The notes: generated from the sequence alone by a model not told the origin. A DNA stretch of 64,000 nt from Falsiroseomonas sp041690465 (GCF_041690465.1 NZ_JAWLHG010000001.1:124001-188000), one strand, 5' to 3'. Shown: positions 42,999 to 51,251, numbered from the stretch's first letter. A program made the numbers and translations.

Positions 42999-43120
42999 CC
43001 ACCTCCCTCCCCGGCCTGCGAGCCAACGGTTCGGGCGCGGTGCGGTTCGCTGCACCTCCTTCAGGGGCCCGGCAAACGTTGTCAGGCCGGGCCGTGCGTG
43101 GCAGCGTCCGAGGCCCCGTC

Positions 43121-43951
43121 ATGCTGGACCTTCTCCCCTTCCACCTGCCTGGATTCGGCGTTCTCTCGGCGCTGCTGGCAGCCGGCCTGGGCGCCGGCAT
43201 CCTCGGCGGGCTGCTCGGCATCGGCGGTGGCGTGGTGATCGTGCCCGTGCTGCTCGAGGTCTTCGCCGCGGAGGGCATTGCCGCGGAGGTGCGAACGCCA
43301 TTGGCGATCGGCACCGCGCATGCCGCCGTGTTGCTGGCTTCGGTTTCCGCTGCGCGGGCGCATGCGCGGGCAGGGCGGGTGGACGGCGCGCTGCTGCGCG
43401 GCTGGTTGCCGCCCATGCTGGCCGGCACGGCGGCAGGGCTGCTGCTCGTGCGCATCGTCGCGCCGGCGCTGCTGGTCGGCGTCTTCGCGCTGGTTGCGCT
43501 GCTGCTCGGCCTCTCGCTGCTGGCCGGCGAGCGCGCGGCGCTGGCGGAGCGTCAGCCGCCGCCACCGCTCTCCGCCCTGCCGCCGGCGCTGGTCGGCACC
43601 CTGGCGGCGGCGCTCGGCGTCGGCGGCGGCACGCTGAGCGGGCCGACACTGGCGCTGTTCTCGGTGCCTCTCGTGCGCGTGATCGGCGCGGGGGCGGTGT
43701 TCAACATTGCGGTGGCGCTGCCGGCCACGCTGGCCTTCGTGTGGAGCGGCCTCGGCAACATGGCGCTGCCGGCGGGCACGCTCGGCTATGTGACGCCGGT
43801 GCCGCTGGTGGCACTTACGGTGCCGGCCTTCCTGGTCGCGCCCTGGGCGGCACGGCTGGCCCCGCGCCTGCCCTTGCGCCTGCTGCGGCGCCTCTTCGCG
43901 GCCTGCCTGCTGGCCATCGCGCTGCGCATGCTGCTGCGCCTGTTGGGTTGA
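43121..43951 (+). CDS. TauE/SafE-family sulfite/anion exporter
   Basis: 276 residues with about eight hydrophobic segments in two related halves. First half: GAGILGGLLGIGGGVVIVPV and TPLAIGTAHAAVLLASVSAA; second half: TLAAALGVGGGTLSGPTLAL and VFNIAVALPATLAFVWSG, the duplicated GGG motif of TauE/SafE. Probable export of a sulfur oxyanion or organic acid; substrate unknown. ATG 43121 gives a membrane-start protein; the earlier in-frame start adds an Arg/Gly-rich segment without similarity. ackA follows after 27 bp. Confidence 0.87.
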   Translation: MLDLLPFHLPGFGVLSALLAAGLGAGILGGLLGIGGGVVIVPVLLEVFAAEGIAAEVRTPLAIGTAHAAVLLASVSAARAHARAGRVDGALLRGWLPPMLAGTAAGLLLVRIVAPALLVGVFALVALLLGLSLLAGERAALAERQPPPPLSALPPALVGTLAAALGVGGGTLSGPTLALFSVPLVRVIGAGAVFNIAVALPATLAFVWSGLGNMALPAGTLGYVTPVPLVALTVPAFLVAPWAARLAPRLPLRLLRRLFAACLLAIALRMLLRLLG

Positions 43952-43978
43952 ACGGTGCGGTTGCGGTAGGCTCGGGGC

Positions 43979-45175
43979 ATGCAAGCCGGCCTGGCCCCTC
44001 AACCCCGTGCGCCGCTGGTCGGCGTGGTGAACGCCGGCTCCTCCTCGGTGAAGTTCGCGCTGTTCGAAGGCGAGGCGCGGCTGCTCTCGGCGCAGGTGGA
44101 CGGCATCGGCGTGCGGCCCGCGGCACGTGCGAAGGGCGCGGCGGGCGAGCCGATCGCCCCGCCGCCGCTCGGCCCGACGCCGAAGAGCCCGGCGGCGGTG
44201 ATGCCCGCGCTCTTCGCCTGGCTGCGGGAGAGGCTGGGCGGGCGGCGACTGGATGCGCTCGGCCATCGCGTGGTGCATGGCGGGCTGCGCCATGCGCGGC
44301 CGGAGCGCGTGACGCCAGCGCTGGTGGCGGAGCTGGAGGCGCTGATCCCGCTGGCGCCGCTGCACGAGCCGCACAACCTGGCGCCGATCCGTGCCGCGAC
44401 GGCGCTCGATCCCGCGTTGCCGCAGGTCGCCTGTTTCGACACCGCCTTCCATCGCAGCGCGCCGGATGTCGCGCAAGCCTTCGCGCTGCCGCTCGCGATG
44501 TTCGAGGAGGGCATCCGCCGCTACGGCTTCCACGGCCTGTCCTACGAATACATCGCCGGCGCGCTGCCGGCGCTCTCGCCGCGCCTCGCCGCCGGACGCT
44601 GCGTGGTGCTGCATCTCGGCAACGGCGCCTCGGCCTGCGCCATGCGCGGCGGCGTCTCGGTCGCCACCACCATGGGCTTCACGGCGCTAGATGGGCTGCC
44701 GATGGGCACGCGCTGCGGTGCGCTGGATGCGGGCGTGGTGCTGCACCTGCTGCAGCAGAAGGGGATGGACGCGCAGGCGGTGCAGGACCTGCTGTACCGC
44801 CGCTCCGGGATGCTCGGGCTGTCGGGCGGCATCTCCTCCGACTTCCGCGACCTGCTAGCGAGCAAGGATCCGCGCGCAGCCTTCGCCGTCGAGGTATTCT
44901 GCCACCACGCGGCGCGGCAGGTCGCCTCGCTGGCGGCAGCGATGGGCGGGCTGGACGGGATCGTCTTCACCGCCGGGGTGGGCGAGAACGCCGCGCCGGT
45001 TCGCGCGCGCATCGCCGAGGGCTGCGGCTGGCTCGGCCTCGACCTGGACGAGGACGCCAATGCGCGCCACGGCCCGCACATCAGCGCCGATCGCAGCGCG
45101 CTCGAGGCCTGGGTGGTGCCGACGGACGAGGAACGCATGATCGCCCGCCACACCGCCGCGCTGATCGCCGGCTGA
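43979..45175 (+). CDS. ackA: Acetate (short-chain acid) kinase
   Basis: Interconverts acetate + ATP and acetyl phosphate + ADP. 398 residues, normal length. ASKHA-fold motifs: VVNAGSSSVKFALFEG near the start, HRVVHGG, PQVACFDTAFHRSAP with the catalytic Asp, YGFHGLSYEYI, HLGNGASACAMRGG, and GIVFTAGVGENAAPVRARI. No pta gene is adjacent; in such bacteria acetyl phosphate may come from phosphoketolase. Propionate kinase activity cannot be excluded. The N-terminus has a short Pro-rich leader (AGLAPQPRAP). Confidence 0.92.
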   Translation: MQAGLAPQPRAPLVGVVNAGSSSVKFALFEGEARLLSAQVDGIGVRPAARAKGAAGEPIAPPPLGPTPKSPAAVMPALFAWLRERLGGRRLDALGHRVVHGGLRHARPERVTPALVAELEALIPLAPLHEPHNLAPIRAATALDPALPQVACFDTAFHRSAPDVAQAFALPLAMFEEGIRRYGFHGLSYEYIAGALPALSPRLAAGRCVVLHLGNGASACAMRGGVSVATTMGFTALDGLPMGTRCGALDAGVVLHLLQQKGMDAQAVQDLLYRRSGMLGLSGGISSDFRDLLASKDPRAAFAVEVFCHHAARQVASLAAAMGGLDGIVFTAGVGENAAPVRARIAEGCGWLGLDLDEDANARHGPHISADRSALEAWVVPTDEERMIARHTAALIAG

Positions 45176-45227
45176 AGCTTCCCTTGGCCGGCGGCAAGGG
45201 CTACCTCTGCCGCCGGAGGACAGCCCG

Positions 45228-46493
45228 ATGACCGCCCTCGCCGACGAGGTTTCCCGCCTGCTGGACAGCGCCGCGCGCGATGCGCGCGAGGCCGCGCATG
45301 CGCTCGCCGCCGCGCCGCGACCGCAGAAGGATGCGGCACTCGCCGGCGCCGCCGCGGCGCTGCGCCGCCGCGCCGGTGCGGTGCTGGCCGCGAACGCCGA
45401 GGATCTTGCCGCCGCGACGGGGCTGACCGACGCGTTCCGCGACCGGCTGACGCTCACGCCTTCGCGCATCGAGGCGATGGCGACGGGGCTGGAGGAGATC
45501 GCGGCGCTGCCCGATCCGGTCGGCCGGACGCTGAGCGAGTGGACGCGCCCGAACGGCCTGGTGATCCGCCGCGTGGCGCAGCCGATCGGCGTGGTCGGCA
45601 TGATCTACGAGAGCCGCCCCAACGTCACCGCCGATGCCGCCGGGCTCTGCCTCAAGGCGGGCAGCGCGGTCATCCTGCGCGGCGGCAGCGAGAGCCTGCG
45701 CAGCGCGCTCGCCATCCATGCCTGCATCCTCGATGGCCTGCGCGGCGCCGGCCTGCCGGAGGCGGCGGTCGCCGTCGCGCCCACCGCCGATCGCGGCTTC
45801 GTCGCGGCGATGCTGCGCGCGGCGGGGCTGATCGACCTGATCGTGCCGCGCGGCGGCAAGGGCCTGGTCACGCGAGTGATGGAGGAGGCGCGCGTGCCCG
45901 TCCTCGCCCATGCCGAGGGGCTCTGCCACACCTATGTCCACGCGGCCGCGGACCATGCGATGGCGCGCAGCCTGGTGGCGAATGCGAAGATGCGCCGCAC
46001 CGGCATCTGCGGCGCCACCGAGACGCTGCTGATGGATGCCGCCATCGCGCCCGCGCTGCTGCCGGCGATCGTCGCCGACCTGCGCGCACTGGGCTGCGCC
46101 TTCCGCGCCGATGCTCGCGCGCGGGCGATCGTGCCGGACCTCGATGCCGCGACGGATGCCGATTTCCGCACCGAATGGCTCGATGCGATCCTGAGCGTGA
46201 AACTGGTGGATGGCGTGGACGACGCGCTCGACCACATCCGCCGCTACGGCAGCGAGCATACCGAGGCGATCGTGACGCAGGACGCAGCGGCGGCGCGGCA
46301 TTTCCTTGATCGGCTCGGCTCCGCGGTCGGGATGTGGAACGCCTCCACCCAGTTCTGCGACGGCGGCGAGTTCGGCTTCGGCGCCGAGATCGGCATCGCC
46401 ACCGGAAGGCTGCATGCGCGCGGCCCGGTCGGGCTGGAGCAGCTCTGCACGTACCGCTACCAGGTGATCGGCACGGGTCAGACCCGACCCTGA
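45228..46493 (+). CDS. proA: Gamma-glutamyl phosphate reductase
   Basis: Second step of proline synthesis, NADPH reduction of glutamyl 5-phosphate. 421 residues. Aldehyde-dehydrogenase-type fold with IGVVGMIYESRPNVTADAAG, the catalytic Cys in NAKMRRTGICGATETLL, the loop VPRGGKGLVTRVMEEARVPV and the family end GSAVGMWNASTQFCDGGEFG, GAEIGIATGRLHARGPVGLE. GGAGGACAG precedes the ATG. In many alphaproteobacteria proA sits just upstream of nadD and rsfS; here two other genes are inserted between. Confidence 0.95.
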   Translation: MTALADEVSRLLDSAARDAREAAHALAAAPRPQKDAALAGAAAALRRRAGAVLAANAEDLAAATGLTDAFRDRLTLTPSRIEAMATGLEEIAALPDPVGRTLSEWTRPNGLVIRRVAQPIGVVGMIYESRPNVTADAAGLCLKAGSAVILRGGSESLRSALAIHACILDGLRGAGLPEAAVAVAPTADRGFVAAMLRAAGLIDLIVPRGGKGLVTRVMEEARVPVLAHAEGLCHTYVHAAADHAMARSLVANAKMRRTGICGATETLLMDAAIAPALLPAIVADLRALGCAFRADARARAIVPDLDAATDADFRTEWLDAILSVKLVDGVDDALDHIRRYGSEHTEAIVTQDAAAARHFLDRLGSAVGMWNASTQFCDGGEFGFGAEIGIATGRLHARGPVGLEQLCTYRYQVIGTGQTRP

Positions 46494-46581
46494 CCTGCGG
46501 CGAGCGCCGGAAGACACGATTCCGGTCGGAACCCCGTGGCGGCCCTCGCTTTCCGCCTGCTTCACGCAGGAAGGATCGCAG

Positions 46582-47604
46582 ATGTCGCAGGACAGCCACA
46601 ACACGTCGCGCCGCGCGGTGCTCGGCGGCGTCGGCGGCGCGGTCGCCGCGCCGGCGGTGCTCGCCCAGGCGCAGCAACAACAGCAGCAGCAGCAGCAGCA
46701 GCAAGGCCAGCAGGCGCAGCGGCGCGACCTCGGCGATCCGCGCGGCGAGTATCCGCGGCCGCCCTTCCCGCGCCAGCAGCAGCCCTGGCCCGGCCTCGCC
46801 GCCCGCATGCAGCCGCAGCCCGACCATGGCGAGACCAGCTATCGCGGCGCCGGCAGGCTGACGGGACGGCGCGCACTGATCACCGGTGGCGATTCCGGCA
46901 TCGGCCGCGCCGCCGCCATCGCCTATGCGCGGGAGGGCGCCGACGTCGCCTTCAACTACCTCGAGCAGGAGGAGGAAGATGCGCGCGACGTGGTGGAGCT
47001 GATCCGCCAGGCCGGGCGCAAGGCGGTGCCGATCCCGGGCGACCTTCGGGAGGAAGCCTTCTGCAACCGGCTGGTGCAGCGCGCGGTGGACGAGCTCGGC
47101 GGGCTCGACATCCTGGTGAACAACGCGGCGCGGCAGACCGCGCAGCCTTCCATCGCCGACATCACCACCGAGCAATTCGACGCGACGATGAAGACGAACC
47201 TCTATGCGATGTTCTGGCTGACCAAGGCGGCGCTGCCGCACATGCCGACCGGCAGCACGATCATCAATACCGCCTCGGTGGTGGCCTATGACCCGCCTTC
47301 GCTGCTGCTGGACTACTCGATGACCAAGTCGGCGATCATCGCCTTCACCCGGGCGCTGGCGAAGCAGGTGGCGGAGAAGGGCATCCGGGTGAATGCCGTC
47401 GCACCCGGCCCGTTCTGGACGCCGCTGCAGCCCTCCGGCGGGCAGCCGCCGGACGAGGTGGTCAGCTTCGGGTCGCAGACGCCGCTCGGCCGTCCCGGCC
47501 AGCCGGTGGAGCTGGCGCACACCTACGTCCTGCTGGCCTCGCCGGAGGCGAGCTACACCAGCGGCGACGTGCACGGCGCGACCGGCGGCCGGCCCTCGCC
47601 CTGA
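46582..47604 (+). CDS. Tat-exported short-chain dehydrogenase/reductase with poly-Gln linker
   Basis: 340 residues. An N-terminal twin-arginine signal (TSRRAVLGGVGGAVAAPAVL) is followed by 11 Gln in a row and a 50-residue Pro/Gln/Arg linker. The SDR domain begins with RALITGGDSGIGRAAAIAYA (cofactor site), then DILVNNAARQTA, IINTASVVAYDP, and the catalytic Tyr/Lys in LDYSMTKSAIIAF, ending as in the YghA/GsiB-like SDRs. The enzyme is complete. NAD(P)-linked SDRs are normally cytoplasmic, so the Tat signal is odd. A one-mismatch EcfG-like promoter (GGAAC-N16-CTTT, 46528-46552) lies 29 bp upstream. Confidence 0.87.
   Translation: MSQDSHNTSRRAVLGGVGGAVAAPAVLAQAQQQQQQQQQQQGQQAQRRDLGDPRGEYPRPPFPRQQQPWPGLAARMQPQPDHGETSYRGAGRLTGRRALITGGDSGIGRAAAIAYAREGADVAFNYLEQEEEDARDVVELIRQAGRKAVPIPGDLREEAFCNRLVQRAVDELGGLDILVNNAARQTAQPSIADITTEQFDATMKTNLYAMFWLTKAALPHMPTGSTIINTASVVAYDPPSLLLDYSMTKSAIIAFTRALAKQVAEKGIRVNAVAPGPFWTPLQPSGGQPPDEVVSFGSQTPLGRPGQPVELAHTYVLLASPEASYTSGDVHGATGGRPSP
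46672..46704 (+). repeat. Poly-Gln codon run (11 CAG/CAA) in the SDR gene
   Basis: CAG-CAA-CAA-(CAG)7-CAA directly after the predicted signal-peptide cleavage region. It occupies the same position as the (CAG)17 run in sodC. Confidence 0.93.
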
Positions 47605-47676
47605 CCCGTCCGTTTCCGCCCTCCCCGGACGGCGCGATCCCGTGGCAGGATGGCGCCGACCGAACGGGAGGACGGA

Positions 47677-48555
47677 ATGCGCCGGATACTGGCTGCGCTG
47701 TGCATGGGCGCCCTGCTGGGGCCGTTGCCGGCCGCCGCCGCCTGCCCCTCGGTGCCGGAGGTGGCGCGCTTCGCCCGCGCCTTTCTCGACCGTACCGCCC
47801 CGCCGCAGCTGCCGGCGGACCTCTCCATGGCCGATGCGGTCTGCGCGCAGGAGCGGCTGGTGGCGGTGCTGGCGCAGCCCTTCGGCGACCGCGTCGGCTG
47901 GAAGGTGGGCCTCACCAACCCCGCCGCGCAGCGCCGCTTCGGCGTGAACCAGCCGGTCGCCGGCGCGATCTTCCACGGCACCATCCGCGACCGGTCGGGC
48001 GCCGAACTCCCCGCCCGCTTCGGCATCCTGCCGATCATCGAAAGCGACCTGCTGGTCCGCATCCGCGACGAGGGCATCAACACCGCCGGCAGCGACCACG
48101 TCGCGCTGCTGCGCCACATCGAGGCGGTGATCCCCTTCATCGAGCTGGCCGACCTGGTCTATCCGCCGGACGCCCCCTGGTCCGCGCCGCTGATCGTCGC
48201 GATCAACATCGGCGCGCGCCACGGCGTGCTGGGCGAGGAGATCCCGGCCGAGGCGACGGCCGAATTCGCGGCGCGACTCGCCGCCATGACCATCACGCTG
48301 TCGGGAACCGATGCCAGCGCGCCCCCGCGCGAGCTGGCGCGCGCGCCCGGCCGGGCCTTGCTCGGCCATCCGCTCAACGCCGTCGCCTGGCTGGTGGAGG
48401 AGCTGAAGGCGCGCGGGCGCACGCTGCGCGGCGGCGAATACGTCTCGCTCGGCGGCTTCTCGCCGCCGCTGCCGGTCGCGGCGGGGCAGAGCTATCGCGT
48501 GACCTATGAGGGGCTGGCGCCGCAGCCGTTGCAGGTGGATGTGCGCTTCCGGTGA
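47677..48555 (+). CDS. Exported fumarylacetoacetase/2-keto-4-pentenoate hydratase-like protein
   Basis: 292 residues. A signal peptide (MRRILAALCMGALLGPLPAA, cleavage near AAACP) precedes a domain of the FAH/2-keto-4-pentenoate hydratase (MhpD-like) type: DAVCAQERLVAVLAQPFGDR, VGWKVGLTNPAAQRRFGV, FIELADLVYPPDAP, LIVAINIGARHGVLGEE and GHPLNAVAWLVEELKARGR, YVSLGGFSPPLPV. Homologues act on 2-keto acids in the cytoplasm; export is unusual. Metal-binding acidic residues (PIIESDLLVRIRDEG) seem kept. ATG 47677 has GGGAGGACGG upstream. The nadD start overlaps its stop (GTGA). Confidence 0.8.
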   Translation: MRRILAALCMGALLGPLPAAAACPSVPEVARFARAFLDRTAPPQLPADLSMADAVCAQERLVAVLAQPFGDRVGWKVGLTNPAAQRRFGVNQPVAGAIFHGTIRDRSGAELPARFGILPIIESDLLVRIRDEGINTAGSDHVALLRHIEAVIPFIELADLVYPPDAPWSAPLIVAINIGARHGVLGEEIPAEATAEFAARLAAMTITLSGTDASAPPRELARAPGRALLGHPLNAVAWLVEELKARGRTLRGGEYVSLGGFSPPLPVAAGQSYRVTYEGLAPQPLQVDVRFR

Positions 48556-49277
48556 CGCTCAACCACAGGGGCGACCGCCGGCGGCGGCGCATCGGGCTGC
48601 TCGGCGGCAGCTTCAACCCGGCCCATGCCGGCCATCGCCATGTCGCCGAAGCGGTGCGCCGCGCGTTGCGGCTGGACGAGGTGTGGCTGCTGGTCTCGCC
48701 GGGCAATCCGCTGAAGCCGCGCGCGGGGATGGCGCCGCTGGCGCAACGCTTGGCCTCGGCCCGGGCGATCGCCGATGGCTGGCGGATCATCGCCACCGAC
48801 ATCGAGGCGTCGCTCGGCACCCGCTACACGCTCGACACGCTGGCGGCGCTGCGCCGGCGCTTCCCGCGGGCGCGCTTCGTCTTCGTGATCGGCGCCGACA
48901 ACCTGGTGCAGTTGCCGCGCTGGCAGGGCTGGACACGGCTGGCGGCGGCGACACCGATCGCGGTGCTGCCGCGCCCCGGCTGGACCCGGCGCGCCCTGGC
49001 CGGCAAGGCTGCGCATCGCCTGGCGCGGCACCGTCGCCGCCCGGCGGCGTTGCTGGCTGGGGCGTCGCGGGCAGAACCGGCGGAGGGCCACGCGCCCTGG
49101 ACCTTCATCTCCACCGCGGAGCATCCGGCATCCGCCACGGCGATCCGGGCGTCGCAAGGGGAAGCAGGCCAGGGGACGAAGCCGGTGGCCGGTGTGGCGC
49201 CTGGGCCGCGCCGGCGGCTTCCCCGCATCGCTGCGGAACCGGTGCGGATGCGGGCCGCCGCTGCGGCTGCTAGGTGA
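48552..49277 (+). CDS. nadD: Nicotinate-nucleotide adenylyltransferase
   Basis: Makes nicotinate adenine dinucleotide in NAD synthesis. 241 residues. Nucleotidyltransferase motif IGLLGGSFNPAHAGHRHVAE (GxFxPxHxGH), VWLLVSPGNPLKPRAGM, FVFVIGADNLVQLPRWQGW, and ASATAIRAS (the SxTxIR signature). The C-terminal 50 residues are Ala/Arg/Pro-rich and exceed the usual length. GTG 48552 overlaps the upstream stop; its own stop overlaps a GTG of rsfS, giving a tightly coupled string. Confidence 0.93.
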   Translation: MTLNHRGDRRRRRIGLLGGSFNPAHAGHRHVAEAVRRALRLDEVWLLVSPGNPLKPRAGMAPLAQRLASARAIADGWRIIATDIEASLGTRYTLDTLAALRRRFPRARFVFVIGADNLVQLPRWQGWTRLAAATPIAVLPRPGWTRRALAGKAAHRLARHRRRPAALLAGASRAEPAEGHAPWTFISTAEHPASATAIRASQGEAGQGTKPVAGVAPGPRRRLPRIAAEPVRMRAAAAAAR

Positions 49278-50149
49278 GATGCAGGAATCGACAGGAGGCG
49301 GCTATCGCGCGCACCCCCAAGGCATCCGAGGACGCCCCGAAGCCGCGCCGTGCGCCGGCCAAGGCGGGGACGACCAGGACAGCAACGACCCGGTCCGGCG
49401 CCACCAGGCCTGGCACCGGCAAGGCGGCCGCGCCGAAGGCCGGCACGACGAAGCCCAGCGCGCCCAAGACAAAGCCGGCGCCGAAGGCGAAGGCGCCTGG
49501 CGCCGCGGCGTCCCGACCCGCTGCCAAGCCCGCTGGCAAGCCCGCTGCCAAGCCCGCCGCGAAGCCGAAGGCCGCGCCGAAGCCGGCCGCGAAGCGCGCA
49601 CCGGCACGGGCGACGCCGCAGCTCAAGGCCTCGGCCAGCGCCGCCGCCCGGCGCGATGCCGCGCCTGCCGCCCCGCGCGATGCCGCACCGGCCGCCCCGC
49701 GCCCGGTGCGCCCCGCCCGCGAACGCAAGCCGAAGGTCGCCCCGGCCCTGCTCGACCGCCTGGTCGAGGCGGCCCGCAAGAGCCTGGAGGACGACAAGGC
49801 GGAGAACGTCCTGGTCCTCGATGTCACCGGTCGTGCCGACTATGCCGACCGGCTGGTGATCGCCACCGGCCTGGCGGACCGGCAGATCCAGGCGATGGCC
49901 ACGCATCTGCAGGAAGCGTTCGAGAAGGAAGGCCTGAAGCTCCGGCGCGACGCCATCCAGGGCTCGCCCGACTGGGTGCTGATCGACGCCGGCGACCTGG
50001 TGGTGCACCTGTTCAAGCCGGAAGCGCGCGGCCTCTACGGGCTGGAGCGGATGTGGGGCCCCGAGAGCCCGGCCGCCGAGCCCGACCGCACCCCGCTGCC
50101 CGATGACGGCATCGGCGGCTCGACCGCCACGGAAGACGACGACGAATAG
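49274..50149 (+). CDS. rsfS: Ribosomal silencing factor RsfS with long Ala/Lys/Pro-rich N-terminal tail
   Basis: RsfS binds ribosomal protein L14 and blocks subunit joining in starvation. The conserved domain is the last 130 residues: KSLEDDKAENVLVLDVTGRA, DYADRLVIATGLADRQIQAM, DWVLIDAGDLVVHLFKPEAR, YGLERMW. Before it lie about 140 residues of basic A/K/P repeats (KPAGKPAAKPAAKPKAAPKP) like histone H1 tails; usual RsfS is 105-150 residues. GTG 49274 overlaps the nadD stop. However, a perfect AGGAGG (49293-49298) stands 5 nt before an in-frame ATC (49304), from which the protein would read (M)ARTPKASEDAPK. Confidence 0.85.
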   Translation: MRCRNRQEAAIARTPKASEDAPKPRRAPAKAGTTRTATTRSGATRPGTGKAAAPKAGTTKPSAPKTKPAPKAKAPGAAASRPAAKPAGKPAAKPAAKPKAAPKPAAKRAPARATPQLKASASAAARRDAAPAAPRDAAPAAPRPVRPARERKPKVAPALLDRLVEAARKSLEDDKAENVLVLDVTGRADYADRLVIATGLADRQIQAMATHLQEAFEKEGLKLRRDAIQGSPDWVLIDAGDLVVHLFKPEARGLYGLERMWGPESPAAEPDRTPLPDDGIGGSTATEDDDE

Positions 50150-50612
50150 GCCGGTCTCGATCCTCGCCGTCGGCCGGCTGAAGCCCGGCCCCGAGCGCGC
50201 GCTGTTCGAGCACTACGCCGCGCGCCTGCGCCCGCCGCCGCTGGTGGCGGAGATCGCCGAGGCGCGCGGCAGCCCCGCGGAGGTCCGGCGGCGGGAAGGC
50301 GCGGCACTGCTCGCCGCGCTGCCGCAGGGTGCGCTTGCGGTGGCGATGGACCTGGGCGGGGAGGCGCCGGGCAGCGAGGCCTTCGCCGCCCTGCTGGAAC
50401 GCTGGGCCGGCTCCGGCCGGTCGCTCGCCTTCCTGATCGGCGGTGCGGAGGGGCTGGATCCGGCGGTGCTGGCGCGGGCAGAGCACCGGCTCTCGCTCGG
50501 GCCGATGACCTGGCCGCATTTCCTGGTGCGCGGGATGCTCGCCGAGCAGCTCTACCGGGCGCAGGCGATCCGGGCGAACCATCCCTATCACCGCGCCTGG
50601 CGGCCGGACTGA
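50103..50612 (+). CDS. rlmH: 23S rRNA (pseudouridine-1915 N3)-methyltransferase
   Basis: SPOUT methyltransferase acting on helix 69 of the 50S subunit within the 70S ribosome. 169 residues. Core: SILAVGRLKPGPERALFEHY, the SAM site SLAFLIGGAEGLDP, and the knot end LSLGPMTWPHFLVRGMLAEQ, LYRAQAIRANHPYHR. ATG 50103 lies inside rsfS, a 47-bp overlap in another frame; the first 15 residues are not conserved, so a later start is possible, but no good candidate codon is present. Follows rsfS as in most bacteria. Confidence 0.93.
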   Translation: MTASAARPPRKTTTNRPVSILAVGRLKPGPERALFEHYAARLRPPPLVAEIAEARGSPAEVRRREGAALLAALPQGALAVAMDLGGEAPGSEAFAALLERWAGSGRSLAFLIGGAEGLDPAVLARAEHRLSLGPMTWPHFLVRGMLAEQLYRAQAIRANHPYHRAWRPD

Positions 50613-50771
50613 TACGATACCCCGCGGGGCGCGACCGATCCGGCCGCATCGCCGGCACGGGGCCGCCAAGCGCCACACTTGCGTCTCGCAAAAGGTTCAT
50701 TACGATTTTTTACCGGACCTGCCGCCGGCCGCATGGCATGTCATGGCTGTCCGGATTACGGGATTCAAAGA

Positions 50772-51251
50772 ATGCAGGTTGACTACTATTGTCTCCTCGA
50801 ACAGGAAAAAGTGTGGCGGGACATCAACGAACTTGCGCTCGCCTGCGGTAGTTACGGGGGCACCTACCGCGTCCACGCGCACAAGCCCGGCGCCGCGCTG
50901 TGCTGGCATCCCTACAACATGATGCGCATCGGCCGCGCCACCGGCGAGGATCCGCTGGGCCTGCTCTATGTCGGCGCCGCCGAGGATTTCCGGGTGGACT
51001 TCATCTCGCTCTGGGCGTCGCTGGGCCCGGTGCGCGCCGACGTCGCGGAGCACCCGGTGGGCAAGGCCTTTTCCGCCTCCGAGGCGCTGCGCCGGCGCTT
51101 CCGCCTGCTCTGCTTCACGCTGCGCTTCAGTGCCGACCCGGCCGCCACCCAGGCCGAGGAGCTGGCCGCCTATACGGCCGAGTACGGCGAGCTCCCGCCG
51201 CTCCACCAGCTCGCCGTGCGGCAGCGGGAGGCGCTGGCCGCGATTGCGTGA
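50772..51251 (+). CDS. Uncharacterised protein, possibly GIY-YIG-like fold
   Basis: About 159 residues from ATG 50772; in-frame earlier starts (50733, or TTG 50679) are possible and no ribosome site is convincing. The core pattern GGTYRVHAHKPGA, then PLGLLYVGAAEDFRVDFISL, recalls GIY-YIG-like domains, where GxYRI and ILYIGxSxxLRxR are conserved, but catalytic Arg and Glu are not clearly placed. A WRDINELALACGSY segment precedes it. The 50613-50771 stretch upstream is locally AT-richer (TTACGATTTTTTACC), unlike its surroundings. Function unknown. Confidence 0.6.
   Translation: MQVDYYCLLEQEKVWRDINELALACGSYGGTYRVHAHKPGAALCWHPYNMMRIGRATGEDPLGLLYVGAAEDFRVDFISLWASLGPVRADVAEHPVGKAFSASEALRRRFRLLCFTLRFSADPAATQAEELAAYTAEYGELPPLHQLAVRQREALAAIA

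Noticed and set aside
42547..45231. 894-codon plus-strand frame across MscS, TauE and AckA genes
   Set aside because: Overlaps three well-supported genes in other frames or strands and shows no family similarity.
45868..48369. 833-codon minus-strand frame opposite proA, the SDR and the FAH-like gene
   Set aside because: All three plus-strand genes have catalytic motifs; the antisense frame is Arg/Gly/Asp-rich noise.
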